Shown in pieces: positions 16,919 to 25,566 of a DNA stretch of 64,000 bases. The translations under genes and the position numbers were made by a program. Every line of letters begins with the position of its first letter. The first letter of the stretch is position 1. The DNA comes from Streptomyces sp. NBC_01716 (GTDB lineage Bacteria; Actinomycetota; Actinomycetes; Streptomycetales; Streptomycetaceae), in contig NZ_CP109181.1 in assembly GCF_036248275.1 (NCBI RefSeq), forward strand, positions 868,001 to 932,000, given 5' to 3'. A model generated the notes under the pieces. That model searched no databases and had not been told where the DNA came from. It worked only from the letters and a program-made list of their open reading frames with translations.

Positions 16919-17818
16919 TCACGTCGTGTCGTACCCTTCGTTGTCTTCCTTCTCCTCGCTCTCGTCGCTCTCGTCGTCCTCCTCGTTCTCCGCCTCCATG
17001 GCCTCTTCGTGTGTCCGGACGACCTCGCCGTCCCGGATCTCCCCGCGCCAGGCCTCGGGCTCCGTGTCGGTGAGAGTCACGTACCGCTGGAAGTTCTTGA
17101 AGTCGAGCCGCAGACGGCGGCCTTGGGCCCGCCAGAGGTTGCCCGTCTTCTCGAAGAAGCCGGACGGGTAGTACTCGACCACGAGCACGATCCTGGTCAG
17201 GTTCGGCGCCATCTCATGGAAGCTGACGGCCCCTTGAGTGGTGCCCTTGGAGCCCTCGGACGTCCATACGATGCGGTCGTCGGGGATCTGCTCCAGGACG
17301 GTGGCCTCGAAGTTACGGGTCGAAGGACCCACCTTGGTCGTCCACTTGCTCGTGATGTCGTCGTCCTCGTCCTTCGAGACGTTGCCCACGCCCTTGGTGT
17401 ACTCGGCGAACTTCTCGTACTCGGTCCAGTAGTCGTACGCGGTCCTCAACGGCACGCCCACGTCCAGGACTTCGACGAGGTTCGTCACCTTCACGTCCCC
17501 GGTGCCCGGCCTGCCCCCGCCGAGGCCCGTCAGGTCCTTGGCCTTGTCCACCACGGAGTCCTTGACGGATTTCGCCTTCTCGGAGACCACCGAGCCGAGC
17601 GGCGATTCGCCGTGCAGAATGCGGGAGCCGATGGCGGGCAGCTGTCCGCCGTTGTCCGCGATGTCCGTCAACTTGCCCGTGACGTCTGTCAGTTTGCCGC
17701 CGACCTTGTCGACCGCACGGTCCAGTGTCAACGAGACGTAGTGAGAGAGTTCCTCACGCAGCCTCTCGGCGTTCGAGGGTGCGGTGCCGGTGGCGGTGTC
17801 CTCCTTGGTGCTGGTCAT
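16919..17818 (-). CDS. SRPBCC (polyketide cyclase/dehydrase-like) protein
   Basis: A 299-residue protein in three parts: an N-terminal amphipathic region of about 110 residues with repeated LTDVTGKLTDIAD-type turns, a START/SRPBCC hydrophobic-cavity domain (about 112-250; VLDVGVPLRTAYDYWTEYEKFAEY is the typical opening), and a very acidic Glu/Asp tail of about 35 residues. The cavity domain usually binds lipids or aromatic compounds; no catalytic residue can be pointed to. GGAGGTGATT lies upstream of the ATG. It is the last gene of a three-gene operon. Homologous trios accompany gas-vesicle genes in some streptomycetes as I recall, but no gvpA is present here. Confidence 0.8.
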   Translation of the reverse strand: MTSTKEDTATGTAPSNAERLREELSHYVSLTLDRAVDKVGGKLTDVTGKLTDIADNGGQLPAIGSRILHGESPLGSVVSEKAKSVKDSVVDKAKDLTGLGGGRPGTGDVKVTNLVEVLDVGVPLRTAYDYWTEYEKFAEYTKGVGNVSKDEDDDITSKWTTKVGPSTRNFEATVLEQIPDDRIVWTSEGSKGTTQGAVSFHEMAPNLTRIVLVVEYYPSGFFEKTGNLWRAQGRRLRLDFKNFQRYVTLTDTEPEAWRGEIRDGEVVRTHEEAMEAENEEDDESDESEEKEDNEGYDTT

Positions 17819-17824
17819 CCGGAA

Positions 17825-18412
17825 TCACCTCCGACGGCTGGAGCGGGACGATGCGGTCTCTTTCCCCGCCCTCTTCGATGGCGCGGCCTTCTTCTTGGCG
17901 GGAGCCTTCTTCTTCGGTCCCGGGCGCGTACCGGTGGCGCGGGTGGGGCGCCGGCGTTTCGCGGCCGGCGGTTCCTCTTCCTCCGCCCCCTCGCCTTCCT
18001 CTTCCTCTTCCTCCTCCTCTTCCTCTTCCTGCTTCAGGCTCTCGTCGTCTTCGGCGCCTTCGGCGTCCTCGGCGTCCTCGGCGTCCGGCTTGAGGCCCTT
18101 CTCACCGAGCGCCGTGGCGCGCCCGCCGATCGCGTCGGCCAGCGAACCCATGCCCCGGTCGGTGACGGCCGACAGGGCGTTGCGCGCGGCTTCGACACCC
18201 TGGTCACGGAACTGGTCCCCCAACTCCGCGACCTTCGGCGCTTCCCCCAGCCGGCGCGCGCCCTCGGCTGCCAGTTCCCGGGGGCCGCGTCCGAGCCCTC
18301 TCCCGGCCACCACAGCAGCCACCGTGAGCGCGAGACGGCCGTTCTTGGTCCGGCCAAGTACATAGCCGCCGGCGATGGCTGTCGCCACGGCGAGTTTCGT
18401 CTGTTGCTGCAT
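17825..18412 (-). CDS. membrane-anchored acidic/basic low-complexity protein
   Basis: A 195-residue protein: one hydrophobic N-terminal segment (about 7-37, AVATAIAGGYVLGRTKNGRL), a helical middle, a run of about 12 Glu plus further acidic residues (about 130-150), and a Lys/Arg/Ala/Pro tail resembling histone H1 C-termini. The acid and base blocks could bind DNA or each other. The ATG has a near-perfect GGAGGG at 6 bases. Its stop is six bases before the SRPBCC start. Related proteins are sometimes labelled DNA primase in databases, for which I see no support. Function unknown. Confidence 0.7.
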   Translation of the reverse strand: MQQQTKLAVATAIAGGYVLGRTKNGRLALTVAAVVAGRGLGRGPRELAAEGARRLGEAPKVAELGDQFRDQGVEAARNALSAVTDRGMGSLADAIGGRATALGEKGLKPDAEDAEDAEGAEDDESLKQEEEEEEEEEEEGEGAEEEEPPAAKRRRPTRATGTRPGPKKKAPAKKKAAPSKRAGKETASSRSSRRR

Positions 18413-18605
18413 GAGTCACCCTCCTTCGCGAGGTTCTCGTCTCGGCCGAAGCAGCCCACGCATTCCAGATTTCTTACACTCTGTCGCAGCCACGAAGCCG
18501 ACGGTTATCGCATACGGAATTTTTTCCCCACCCACTTGTTCAACTCTGCGCCGCCCATGACGGGAACGCCATTCGGGTGAACCGCTCAAGGCAGATATTG
18601 AGAAA

Positions 18606-19370
18606 TCAACGCTTGTACGCGTCACGACGCCGGGCTGTCCGGGCGCTCCGCCGCCGGTGGTGGTGCCCGTCGCCACCGTGCCCCTCGGGAGCCTTGACCG
18701 GTTTCCGCGTGTTCTTGGCCACTCCGGTGATGTCCTTACCGGCGTCCTCGGTGGCTTCGCCGACGTCCTCGGTGGCTTCGCCTACGCTCTCCCCCAGGTT
18801 CTCCGCGGCTCCCTTGGTGCCTTCGCCGACGTCTTCCACGGCCTCACCGGCCCCATGTCCGACATCCCGCACAGCCGCCCCGGCCCCCTGGCCCACGCTC
18901 TCGGCGGCGCCGCCGGCGCCTTTGCCGATCTCCCCCGCCGCCTGCCCCGCCCCCGTACCGACGTCCTCGACCGCCTGTCCCAGGCGCTTGGTGAGCTGCT
19001 CCAGGATCTCCGGATTCCGGTCGATCGTCGTCAATACCCGGTTGACTATGGTCGAGACGTTGTGCAGACGGACTTTCAACTGTGCTTGCGCCTCGACACC
19101 CTTGATATCGAGCTGGACAGAACCGAGCGCGACATCGGCGCCGACATTCAGCTTGAGCAGATCAAGGACTTCCGCCTGGAGTGACACATGGGCCCGCAGG
19201 TCCTGCACTTCCAGTTGAATCTCGTCGATGTTGAGCACCGGTACGTCGAGATAGACGTCGGGCTCCTTTCCGCCGGCCGCGTCATCATCGGCGTAACCGG
19301 CCGGCTCCGCGGCGACGACCTCCGTCTCCTCCTCGTCGTAGTCGTCCCTGTTGTCATCGCTCTGGCTCAT
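18606..19370 (-). CDS. protein with eight 11-residue repeats
   Basis: A 254-residue protein. Residues 1-38 are acidic; 39-130 form a conserved region (VPVLNIDEIQLEVQDLRAHV) with beta/alpha character; residues 133-220 are eight consecutive 11-residue units of the form A-x-E-D-V-G-x-G-A-G-x without any gap; the tail is His/Arg-rich. Hendecad repeats of this kind form amphipathic helices, as in LEA-type stress proteins or coiled coils. GAGGAG lies 6 bases upstream of the ATG. It heads the operon that ends with the SRPBCC gene; a gas-vesicle or cell-envelope role has been implied for relatives, but nothing here proves it. Confidence 0.7.
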   Translation of the reverse strand: MSQSDDNRDDYDEEETEVVAAEPAGYADDDAAGGKEPDVYLDVPVLNIDEIQLEVQDLRAHVSLQAEVLDLLKLNVGADVALGSVQLDIKGVEAQAQLKVRLHNVSTIVNRVLTTIDRNPEILEQLTKRLGQAVEDVGTGAGQAAGEIGKGAGGAAESVGQGAGAAVRDVGHGAGEAVEDVGEGTKGAAENLGESVGEATEDVGEATEDAGKDITGVAKNTRKPVKAPEGHGGDGHHHRRRSARTARRRDAYKR

Positions 19371-19556
19371 ACGGCACTCCTCACTGGGGCGCGCCCCCGC
19401 GTTCCCAGTGTCATGCGCCCGCTCGGACGACGCACCCCGCGGGCTGCCCGAAGGGGCACCGGCGGGTGCCCCGGTCGGGCCGGTGCTCGGCCTGGACGGG
19501 GAACGTGCGCGCCGGTCAGGGTGAAGTGCCGGACCGGTGCCGTCAGGGAGATGGCG

Positions 19557-20414
19557 ATGAGCTCACACGATCACGATCACGACGACCACGATCACGACCA
19601 CGACCACGACCAAGGTCACGCTCACGAGCGGGAGTGGGAACGGGCCCCCGAACGGGACCACGACGCCCAGGACGGGCGGGCCCATCACCTCTACCGCGCG
19701 GCTGCCACCGGGCGTACCGACGTGATCGGCACAGCCGGGATGGGCCTCCTCCAGCGGACCGTCGGCAACGGCGCGCTCGGCCCGGTGATCCAGCGTGCCC
19801 GGAACGGTTCGCCGGAACAGGCCGAGAAGGAACGGGCCGAGGAGGAGCCGCGTTCGCCGGTGCACGAGGTCGTGTCGTCCGGTGGGTCGCCGATCGACAC
19901 CGAGACCCGTACGGATCTGGAGAACCGGATGGGCGCGGACTTCTCCGACGTGCGTATCCACAACGACTCGGCCGCCCACGACTCGGCGAAGGGCGTCGGC
20001 GCGCACGCGTACACCGTGGGCAACAACGTGGTCTTCCAGCGCGACGCGTACGACCCGTCGTCGCCGCAGGGCCGTACCACCCTCGCCCATGAGCTGACCC
20101 ATGTGATCCAGCAGCGCCAAGGGCCGGTGGAGGGGACGGAGGCACCGGGCGGCATCCGGGTCAGCGACCCCTCGGACCGGTTCGAGCGGGAGGCCGTCGC
20201 GAACGCGGACCGGGTACTGGCCGAACCGGCACAGGCGTCCGCCCCGCCCGTCGCCGCCCCGCCCGTCGCCGCGCCGACTCCCGCCTCGGCGGCTCCCGCC
20301 GTACAGCGGGCGGCGACCGAGGACGAGGAGGAGCAACCGGCGGACGTCCAGGGCTCGTTCGTCCAGCGGGCGGAGTCGAAGAGCCCGGAGGAGGAGGACG
20401 AGGCGCCGGCCTGA
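19557..20414 (+). CDS. DUF4157 CIS-associated metallopeptidase-like protein
   Basis: A 285-residue protein at the edge of the injection-system locus. It begins with a His/Asp-rich tract (residues 4-24, about nine HD steps) that could bind metal. Next comes the actinobacterial CIS-cargo type motif LLQRTVGNGALGPVIQR (64-80), then the DUF4157 domain (about 112-190) with HEXXH as HELTH (178-182) and QRQG, and a disordered tail with further VQR motifs. DUF4157 is one of the commonest accessory domains of CIS loci and the HEXXH suggests a zinc protease, though activity is unproven. The ATG at 19557 is preferred because GGGAG lies 6 bases upstream; the ATG at 19551 touches that site. Confidence 0.85.
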   Translation: MSSHDHDHDDHDHDHDHDQGHAHEREWERAPERDHDAQDGRAHHLYRAAATGRTDVIGTAGMGLLQRTVGNGALGPVIQRARNGSPEQAEKERAEEEPRSPVHEVVSSGGSPIDTETRTDLENRMGADFSDVRIHNDSAAHDSAKGVGAHAYTVGNNVVFQRDAYDPSSPQGRTTLAHELTHVIQQRQGPVEGTEAPGGIRVSDPSDRFEREAVANADRVLAEPAQASAPPVAAPPVAAPTPASAAPAVQRAATEDEEEQPADVQGSFVQRAESKSPEEEDEAPA

Positions 20415-20445
20415 TCGCGCGCCGGACCGTCCCCCGCCCGCCCCC

Positions 20446-21780
20446 TCAGCCTCCGGCTGCCGGTTTCATCGTCCCGCCCAGGAACAGCGACTCCGTGCAC
20501 CGTGAGGGCGCCGGCGCTCCTACCGGCCGGCCGACCCTCCGGCAGTCGATGGTCATGGTGACCGTGCCGCCCGCGGGCACCACGATCGGGGTCACGAAGT
20601 GGTAGTCGGAGTCACGGAAGTTCTCCAGCCCGAGGCTCAGCACCCGGGTCTCGGGCCCGGCCGAGACGACGACCGTCCCGGCGTCACCCTGCGGGTTCTG
20701 CACCACGATGTCCGTGAGCTGGAAGGTCTGTCCCGCGGGTACCCGCAGGGCCGTCCCGCTGTTCGCGCCGCCGCCCACCGCGTCGCTGACCCGTACCTGC
20801 GCGCTGGTCGGGGCGTTCGCCGCGGCGTCGTCCGCCGAGGGGCCGGGGCTCGGTGAGGTGCTGGCCCCCGGTGTGCCGCCGTCCGTGCCCGCACCCGCGG
20901 AGTCGCCGCCCGCCGAGTCCGCCCCGCCCGGGTCCCCGCCGTCCGCCGACCGGCTCGGGTCGGCCTCGACCGCCGACCGTACGGCCTCCGGCGTGACCGC
21001 CTCCCGGGCCGCCGACTTCACCGCCGGACGCAGCAGCGCGTACCAGAGGCCGACCAGCGCGATCAGCACGACAGCCGCGACGACGAGTGCCCGGGGCAGC
21101 CAGCTCGGCAGGATGGGTTCCTGCTGGTAGGAGCCGTCCACCAGGACGGGTTCAGGGGCCTCCTCGCCCTCGACCACCGACTGCGGGGCGGCGGAGACCT
21201 GGAAGGGGTGCGTGACCGGGGCACCCCGCCACATCCGCTTGGCGGGCCGTGCGCGCGTTTTCGCGAACTCGGCGCGGCCCGGCTCGATCCGGAGTTCGGG
21301 AGCGGTGAAGTCCACCCGTACCAGCTCGGTACCGGGCCGGGCCCCGAGCCGTACGGTGACGGGTGTGTTGCCCCGGTTGTCGACGGCGAACCGGTGCCGT
21401 CCGTTCCGTGAGCCGTGCGAGCTGCGCGGGACCAGCTCGGCCGTCGTCTCCGTGAACGGCAGGACGGTCACCCGTCCTTCGGGCACGACCGTCCCACTCC
21501 GGTCACCGGCCGGCACCACCCGGACGCCGAACGGCGTCTCGCCCGCCGGTACCGTCGAGTCGCGGGGTGGGCGCAGCAGGAGCGACACGGTCCCGGAGTC
21601 GCCGGGGTACAGGGACAGGACCGCGGGCTCCACCGCCGACCAGGCGGCGCACGCGCCGACCACCTCGAAGCGGTATTCCTCAACGGTCGAACCGGAGTTG
21701 AGGACCCGCAGGGGAAGGGCCGTCTCCTCGCCCGGTTCGGCGGCGACGGACGATTCGTCGAGGCTTGCGGTGAGACTCAT
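20446..21780 (-). CDS. single-pass membrane protein with Ig-like cytoplasmic domains
   Basis: A 444-residue protein. Residues 1-205 resemble two Ig/fibronectin-like beta-sandwich units (each with a YPGDSGTVSLLLRPP-type strand); a single membrane helix follows at about 230-250 (ALVVAAVVLIALVGLWYALL), a Gly/Ser/Pro/Asp-rich spacer and a C-terminal beta-rich domain with two Cys. There is no signal peptide, so the N-terminal domains should be cytoplasmic and the C-terminal part outside. The start MSLTASLDES was chosen by domain onset; no convincing ribosome binding site is seen. It lies inside the CIS locus, where a membrane protein could tether particles; that is inference. Confidence 0.72.
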   Translation of the reverse strand: MSLTASLDESSVAAEPGEETALPLRVLNSGSTVEEYRFEVVGACAAWSAVEPAVLSLYPGDSGTVSLLLRPPRDSTVPAGETPFGVRVVPAGDRSGTVVPEGRVTVLPFTETTAELVPRSSHGSRNGRHRFAVDNRGNTPVTVRLGARPGTELVRVDFTAPELRIEPGRAEFAKTRARPAKRMWRGAPVTHPFQVSAAPQSVVEGEEAPEPVLVDGSYQQEPILPSWLPRALVVAAVVLIALVGLWYALLRPAVKSAAREAVTPEAVRSAVEADPSRSADGGDPGGADSAGGDSAGAGTDGGTPGASTSPSPGPSADDAAANAPTSAQVRVSDAVGGGANSGTALRVPAGQTFQLTDIVVQNPQGDAGTVVVSAGPETRVLSLGLENFRDSDYHFVTPIVVPAGGTVTMTIDCRRVGRPVGAPAPSRCTESLFLGGTMKPAAGG

Positions 21781-21992
21781 ACCGCGGACCGTAGAGTCGA
21801 TGATCCGGTAGGACATCGGCCGCGAAGGAACACTTTCGGGCAGATTCGCTGCCCGTGGCAACCTTTCAGTTTCCTTGTCGGGTAACACGGGAATCTTCAG
21901 ACCGCCTCACAACGGATGGGGCGACCCATTACAGCTGTGAGGCCTGTGTCTTCCTGTGACGCTTCCGGCTGTTGCCCAGGGGGAGCATTCGC

Positions 21993-22616
21993 ATGGAGCG
22001 CACCACTGTCGCTTTACGGGCTCAAGATCCGATATCCCAGGCGGGCGTGGCCAGTCAGTTGAGGGCCCGTCCCGAGGTCAGTGTCATGGAGTGGGACGAC
22101 GACGTCTCTCCGCAGGTGGTGGTCATCGTCGTGGACACGATCGACGAGGACGCGCTGCGCACGCTGCGGCACATCCAGCGCACCACCGCCTGCCGCACCG
22201 TTCTGGTCACCACGGACATCGACGAACAGAAGCTGGTGAGCGCGGCGGAGTGCGGCGTCGCCGGGGTGGTCAGACGCTCGGAGTCGACACCGGAGCATCT
22301 GGTGCATGTCATCGGGACGGTGGCGCGTGGCGAGGGGCATCTCCCCTCCGACCTGCTCGGACGTCTCCTCGAAGAGGTGGGCAGACTGCAGGGTCAGGTG
22401 CTCGGGCCGCGCGGTCTGCACTTCACCGGTCTGGCGGCGCGTGAGGTGGACGTGCTGCGGCTGGTCGCCGAGGGCTATGACACCGCTGACATCGCGACGA
22501 AGCTGGCCTACTCCGAACGCACGATCAAGAACGTGCTGCATTCCGTGATGACCCGGCTGCAATTGCGCAATCGCTCGCACGCGGTGGCGTACGCGCTGCG
22601 CCAGGGTCTTATCTGA
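21993..22616 (+). CDS. LuxR/NarL-type transcriptional regulator of the CIS locus
   Basis: A 207-residue regulator. The N-terminal half has a receiver-like fold but only a weak match to the phospho-acceptor environment (VVVIVVDTIDED), so it may be phosphorylation-independent. The C-terminal LuxR HTH is clear (about 145-207: GLAAREVDVLRLVAEGYDTADIA, then SERTIKNVLHSVM). GGGGGAG lies 8 bases before the ATG. Similar regulators sit at this position in Streptomyces CIS loci, so control of the downstream operon is likely. A 212-base gap separates it from the divergent membrane-protein gene. Confidence 0.87.
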   Translation: MERTTVALRAQDPISQAGVASQLRARPEVSVMEWDDDVSPQVVVIVVDTIDEDALRTLRHIQRTTACRTVLVTTDIDEQKLVSAAECGVAGVVRRSESTPEHLVHVIGTVARGEGHLPSDLLGRLLEEVGRLQGQVLGPRGLHFTGLAAREVDVLRLVAEGYDTADIATKLAYSERTIKNVLHSVMTRLQLRNRSHAVAYALRQGLI

Positions 22617-22808
22617 TCTCCGTCTGCCTCTCGGCGGATTGCCCCAAAGGGCAGGTGCGCCTTCCCGCTGAAGTGGCTCGACTTCCGCTGTGTGTACGGG
22701 AGTTGTACGGGACCGTACGCGGGGCGCGGCGACGCGCCGACGCCCCGAGCACGCCCCGATGCGGCGGCGTGTCCGGGGACGGGGCCGTAAGGGACGGGGA
22801 GGAAGACT

Positions 22809-24896
22809 GTGCGGTGGATTCAGCCGGGAGAGCGGTCGCGCGGGTGGACCAGGCACGGCGGCGCCCCGCGCGCTGCGGCGCTCGTCCTGCTCCTGCTGGC
22901 CACCGGTCTCGTCCCCGCGTCGGCGGTGTCGGCGACGGGGAGCGGCCCGGGGAGGGCGGCGGCCGTTCCCGTACCCCCCGTCCCGTGGGTCACGCCGGCC
23001 ACACTCGACGAGGCGCTGGACCCGGGCGGTTCGACGGGTGTGACCAAGCAGGTGCGGACTCCCGCGATCCCGCCGAGACCGGATGTGGTGCTGCTGGTGG
23101 ACGGCACGGGCAGCATGGAGGTGCCGATCACGAGCGTCCAGGACAATCTGCCCGACATCACCGAGAAGATCCTGGCCGAGGAGCCCGATTCACGTTTCGC
23201 GGTCGCCACGTTCGGCGATCAGGAGGTGGACGAACCGAACGCCGGGTTCGAGGTGCTCCAGGAGCTGACGGACGACATCGGCCTGGTGCAGACCGGTGTC
23301 AATAATCTGACGACGGACCTCGGCGGGTTCAGCATGGGTCCGTCGGAGGACTGGATCAACGGGCTGTGGGAGATCGCCAACGGCGCTGACGGCAAGACGG
23401 TGTTCCGTGAGGGCGCGAGCCCGGTCGTCGTCCTGGTCAGCGATTCCTCCAGCCACGCGCCGAGCGACGGCCACACCATCGACGACACGATCGCCGACCT
23501 TCAGGACAACGGGGTCCGGGTGATCGGCATCGAAGTGGACAGCAACCTCGGGGACGGTCTGAACGGCAACGGGAACGCCAACAATCCGGACTTCCCGGAC
23601 CAGATCGAGGACCCGCCGACCACCCCAGGCCAGGCCACCCGGATCATCAACGCCACCGGTGGCCGGCTGCTGGAAGGCATCCAGCCGGACGAGACGGCCG
23701 AGGCGATCATGGACGGCTTCGACAATCTGCCCACCACCGTCGGTCATGAACTCCGCGACTGCGACCCGCGTCTGAGTGTCACCCTGGAGCCGCCGACGAG
23801 AGAACTCACCAGCGGGGGAACCGCGCAATTCACCGAGAACGTCGACGTGTCGGCCGACGCGCCCCAGGGCACGACCCTGACCTGCACGGTGCAGTTCCTC
23901 CAACTCGGCGCGCAGGTACCGGGGATGGCGGAGATCGGCCCCGCCGCCGTACCCGATCCCGACTTCCAGCAGAAGATCAGCATCACCGTGAACGACGTCA
24001 ACGACCCGGTCGTCACCGTGGACGACCGCACGGTCCGGGCGGAGGACGACGACGGGGCGCGGATCAGATACACCGCCTCGGCCACGGACACCCAGGACGG
24101 CGAGCTGCCGGTGACCTGCGATCCCGCGTCGGGCGCGCTCTTCCCGGTCGGTACGACCACGGTCACCTGCTCGGCCACGGACTCGGCCGGCAACTCCGGT
24201 ACGGACACGGCGCGGTTCGAGGTGCTCGAACCCCCCGTACCGCCGTCGTCGGACATCGCGGTACGGGCCGACGTCAGCCCGGACCGTACCTACGTCGGCC
24301 GCCCTGCCCGCGCCCGGTTCACGGTCACCAACGCGGGGCCCGACACGGCGACAGGCGTCGTACTCACGGCGAGTTGGCCGGCGCCGTCCCGGGCGGGCGA
24401 TCGTACTCTGCCGGCCCTCAACCGCTGTACTGCCGCCCGGCCGTGCACGATCCCCGCCGGGGGCCGCATCGAGGTGGCGCAGACGGCGACGTACCGCGCG
24501 GCGATCGACGGCGACGTACGGGCCACCGTGCGCGGCACGCTGCCCGACCGCCGTACGGCCGACAACCGGGACACCGACCGGCTGCGCGTCCTGAAGCCGT
24601 CGCTGGAGGTGACCCCGCCGGTCGCCAAGCCGGGCCAGCCGGTGCTGGCACGGGGCAAGGACTATCCGCCCGGCGAGACCGTACGCCTGACCTGGTCTCT
24701 CGGCATCACGGCCGACAGGTCGGGCATACGGGTGGGCCGTAACGGCACCTTCGAGGTGCAGATGCTGGTGCTGCGCAAGGACACGCTGGGTCCACGGGTG
24801 CTGCGGGCGGACGCATCCGGTCTGCCCCGGCTTCAGAAACCGGTCCTGGTGGTCCAACGCAACCTCCAGCCACCGGACTTCGCGGGCCGCTCGTGA
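22809..24896 (+). CDS. secreted von Willebrand factor A / HYR-domain protein
   Basis: A 695-residue exported protein. Signal peptide to about residue 40 (LVLLLLATGLVPASA). vWA domain about 90-310 with metal-ion-dependent adhesion motif VDGTGSM (Asp98, Thr100, Ser102), a middle beta domain, a HYR-type repeat (about 390-480, PVTCDPASGALFPVGTTTVTC), a DUF11-like unit (about 485-590) and a final Ig-like domain. No membrane anchor or sortase signal ends the protein. vWA plus HYR/DUF11 suggests adhesion or matrix binding outside the cell. GTG start with GGAGG at 6 bases. It stands only 16 bases before cis16, so it is probably co-transcribed with CIS genes. Confidence 0.85.
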   Translation: MRWIQPGERSRGWTRHGGAPRAAALVLLLLATGLVPASAVSATGSGPGRAAAVPVPPVPWVTPATLDEALDPGGSTGVTKQVRTPAIPPRPDVVLLVDGTGSMEVPITSVQDNLPDITEKILAEEPDSRFAVATFGDQEVDEPNAGFEVLQELTDDIGLVQTGVNNLTTDLGGFSMGPSEDWINGLWEIANGADGKTVFREGASPVVVLVSDSSSHAPSDGHTIDDTIADLQDNGVRVIGIEVDSNLGDGLNGNGNANNPDFPDQIEDPPTTPGQATRIINATGGRLLEGIQPDETAEAIMDGFDNLPTTVGHELRDCDPRLSVTLEPPTRELTSGGTAQFTENVDVSADAPQGTTLTCTVQFLQLGAQVPGMAEIGPAAVPDPDFQQKISITVNDVNDPVVTVDDRTVRAEDDDGARIRYTASATDTQDGELPVTCDPASGALFPVGTTTVTCSATDSAGNSGTDTARFEVLEPPVPPSSDIAVRADVSPDRTYVGRPARARFTVTNAGPDTATGVVLTASWPAPSRAGDRTLPALNRCTAARPCTIPAGGRIEVAQTATYRAAIDGDVRATVRGTLPDRRTADNRDTDRLRVLKPSLEVTPPVAKPGQPVLARGKDYPPGETVRLTWSLGITADRSGIRVGRNGTFEVQMLVLRKDTLGPRVLRADASGLPRLQKPVLVVQRNLQPPDFAGRS

Positions 24897-24912
24897 AGGG
24901 GCAGGTGTCCGG

Positions 24913-25566
24913 GTGATCCATGAGGTGGACGACGTCCTGCGGAGCCTGATCCGGGCGGAGGTCCTCGAAGGCGGCCAGATCGCGGTGGTCTTCGACGCGC
25001 CGACGAGGGAATGGGCCGCGAAGGTCAACTCGCCGATGGTCAACCTCTATCTCTACGACATCCGCGAGGACATGCGCCGGCGTGAGCGCGGTCTGCACAA
25101 CGAGTACGACGAGCGCGGCGCGATCGTCGCACGCCGCCGCCCGCCGCGCTTCTTCAAGCTGTCGTACCTGATCACGGCGTGGACGAAGCGCCCGGAGGAC
25201 GAACACCGGCTGCTGTCCTCGCTGTTGGCGTGTCTGCTGCGGTACGAGGCGCTGCCGCCGGAACGGCTGACAGGGTCCCTGGCGGAGATCGGGGCGGCGG
25301 TACCGGTGTCGATCGCGCTGCCACCGCCGGAGGACCGGTCGTTCGCGGACGTGTGGAGCGCGCTGGGCGGGGAGTTGAAGCCTTCGCTGGATCTGGTGAT
25401 CAGCGTGCCGGTGACGTCATCGCCGGTCTACAAGGCGGGCCCGCCGGTGGGTGACGAGGGGCTTCAGGCGCGGTTCGGGGACGTGCCCGCGCGGGACTCG
25501 GCCGAGACGCGGGGGCAGCCGGTGTACGGGGCGCGGCCCGGCCGTCCGCGCCGGGAGCCCGAGTGA
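24913..25566 (+). CDS. cis16: DUF4255 (Pvc16-like) CIS cap protein
   Basis: A 217-residue protein with the Pvc16_N/DUF4255 domain over about residues 1-165, recognisable by VNLYLYDIREDMRRRE, FFKLSYLITAWT and the HRLLSSLLACLL helix. In Photorhabdus virulence cassettes and related particles Pvc16 terminates or caps the tube and sheath at the distal end during assembly. The tail beyond 175 is disordered and basic. GTG start; its stop overlaps the cis15 start by four bases (GTGA), the same order as in other actinomycete CIS loci. Confidence 0.88.
   Translation: MIHEVDDVLRSLIRAEVLEGGQIAVVFDAPTREWAAKVNSPMVNLYLYDIREDMRRRERGLHNEYDERGAIVARRRPPRFFKLSYLITAWTKRPEDEHRLLSSLLACLLRYEALPPERLTGSLAEIGAAVPVSIALPPPEDRSFADVWSALGGELKPSLDLVISVPVTSSPVYKAGPPVGDEGLQARFGDVPARDSAETRGQPVYGARPGRPRREPE

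Noticed and set aside
16919..19370. Gas-vesicle cluster
   Set aside because: The three genes resemble ones I recall near gvp loci, but no gvpA, F, L, K or O is present, so the label is not supported.
23190..25043. Open frame of 617 codons on the minus strand
   Set aside because: Antisense to the vWA and DUF4255 genes, no ribosome binding site or recognised domain.
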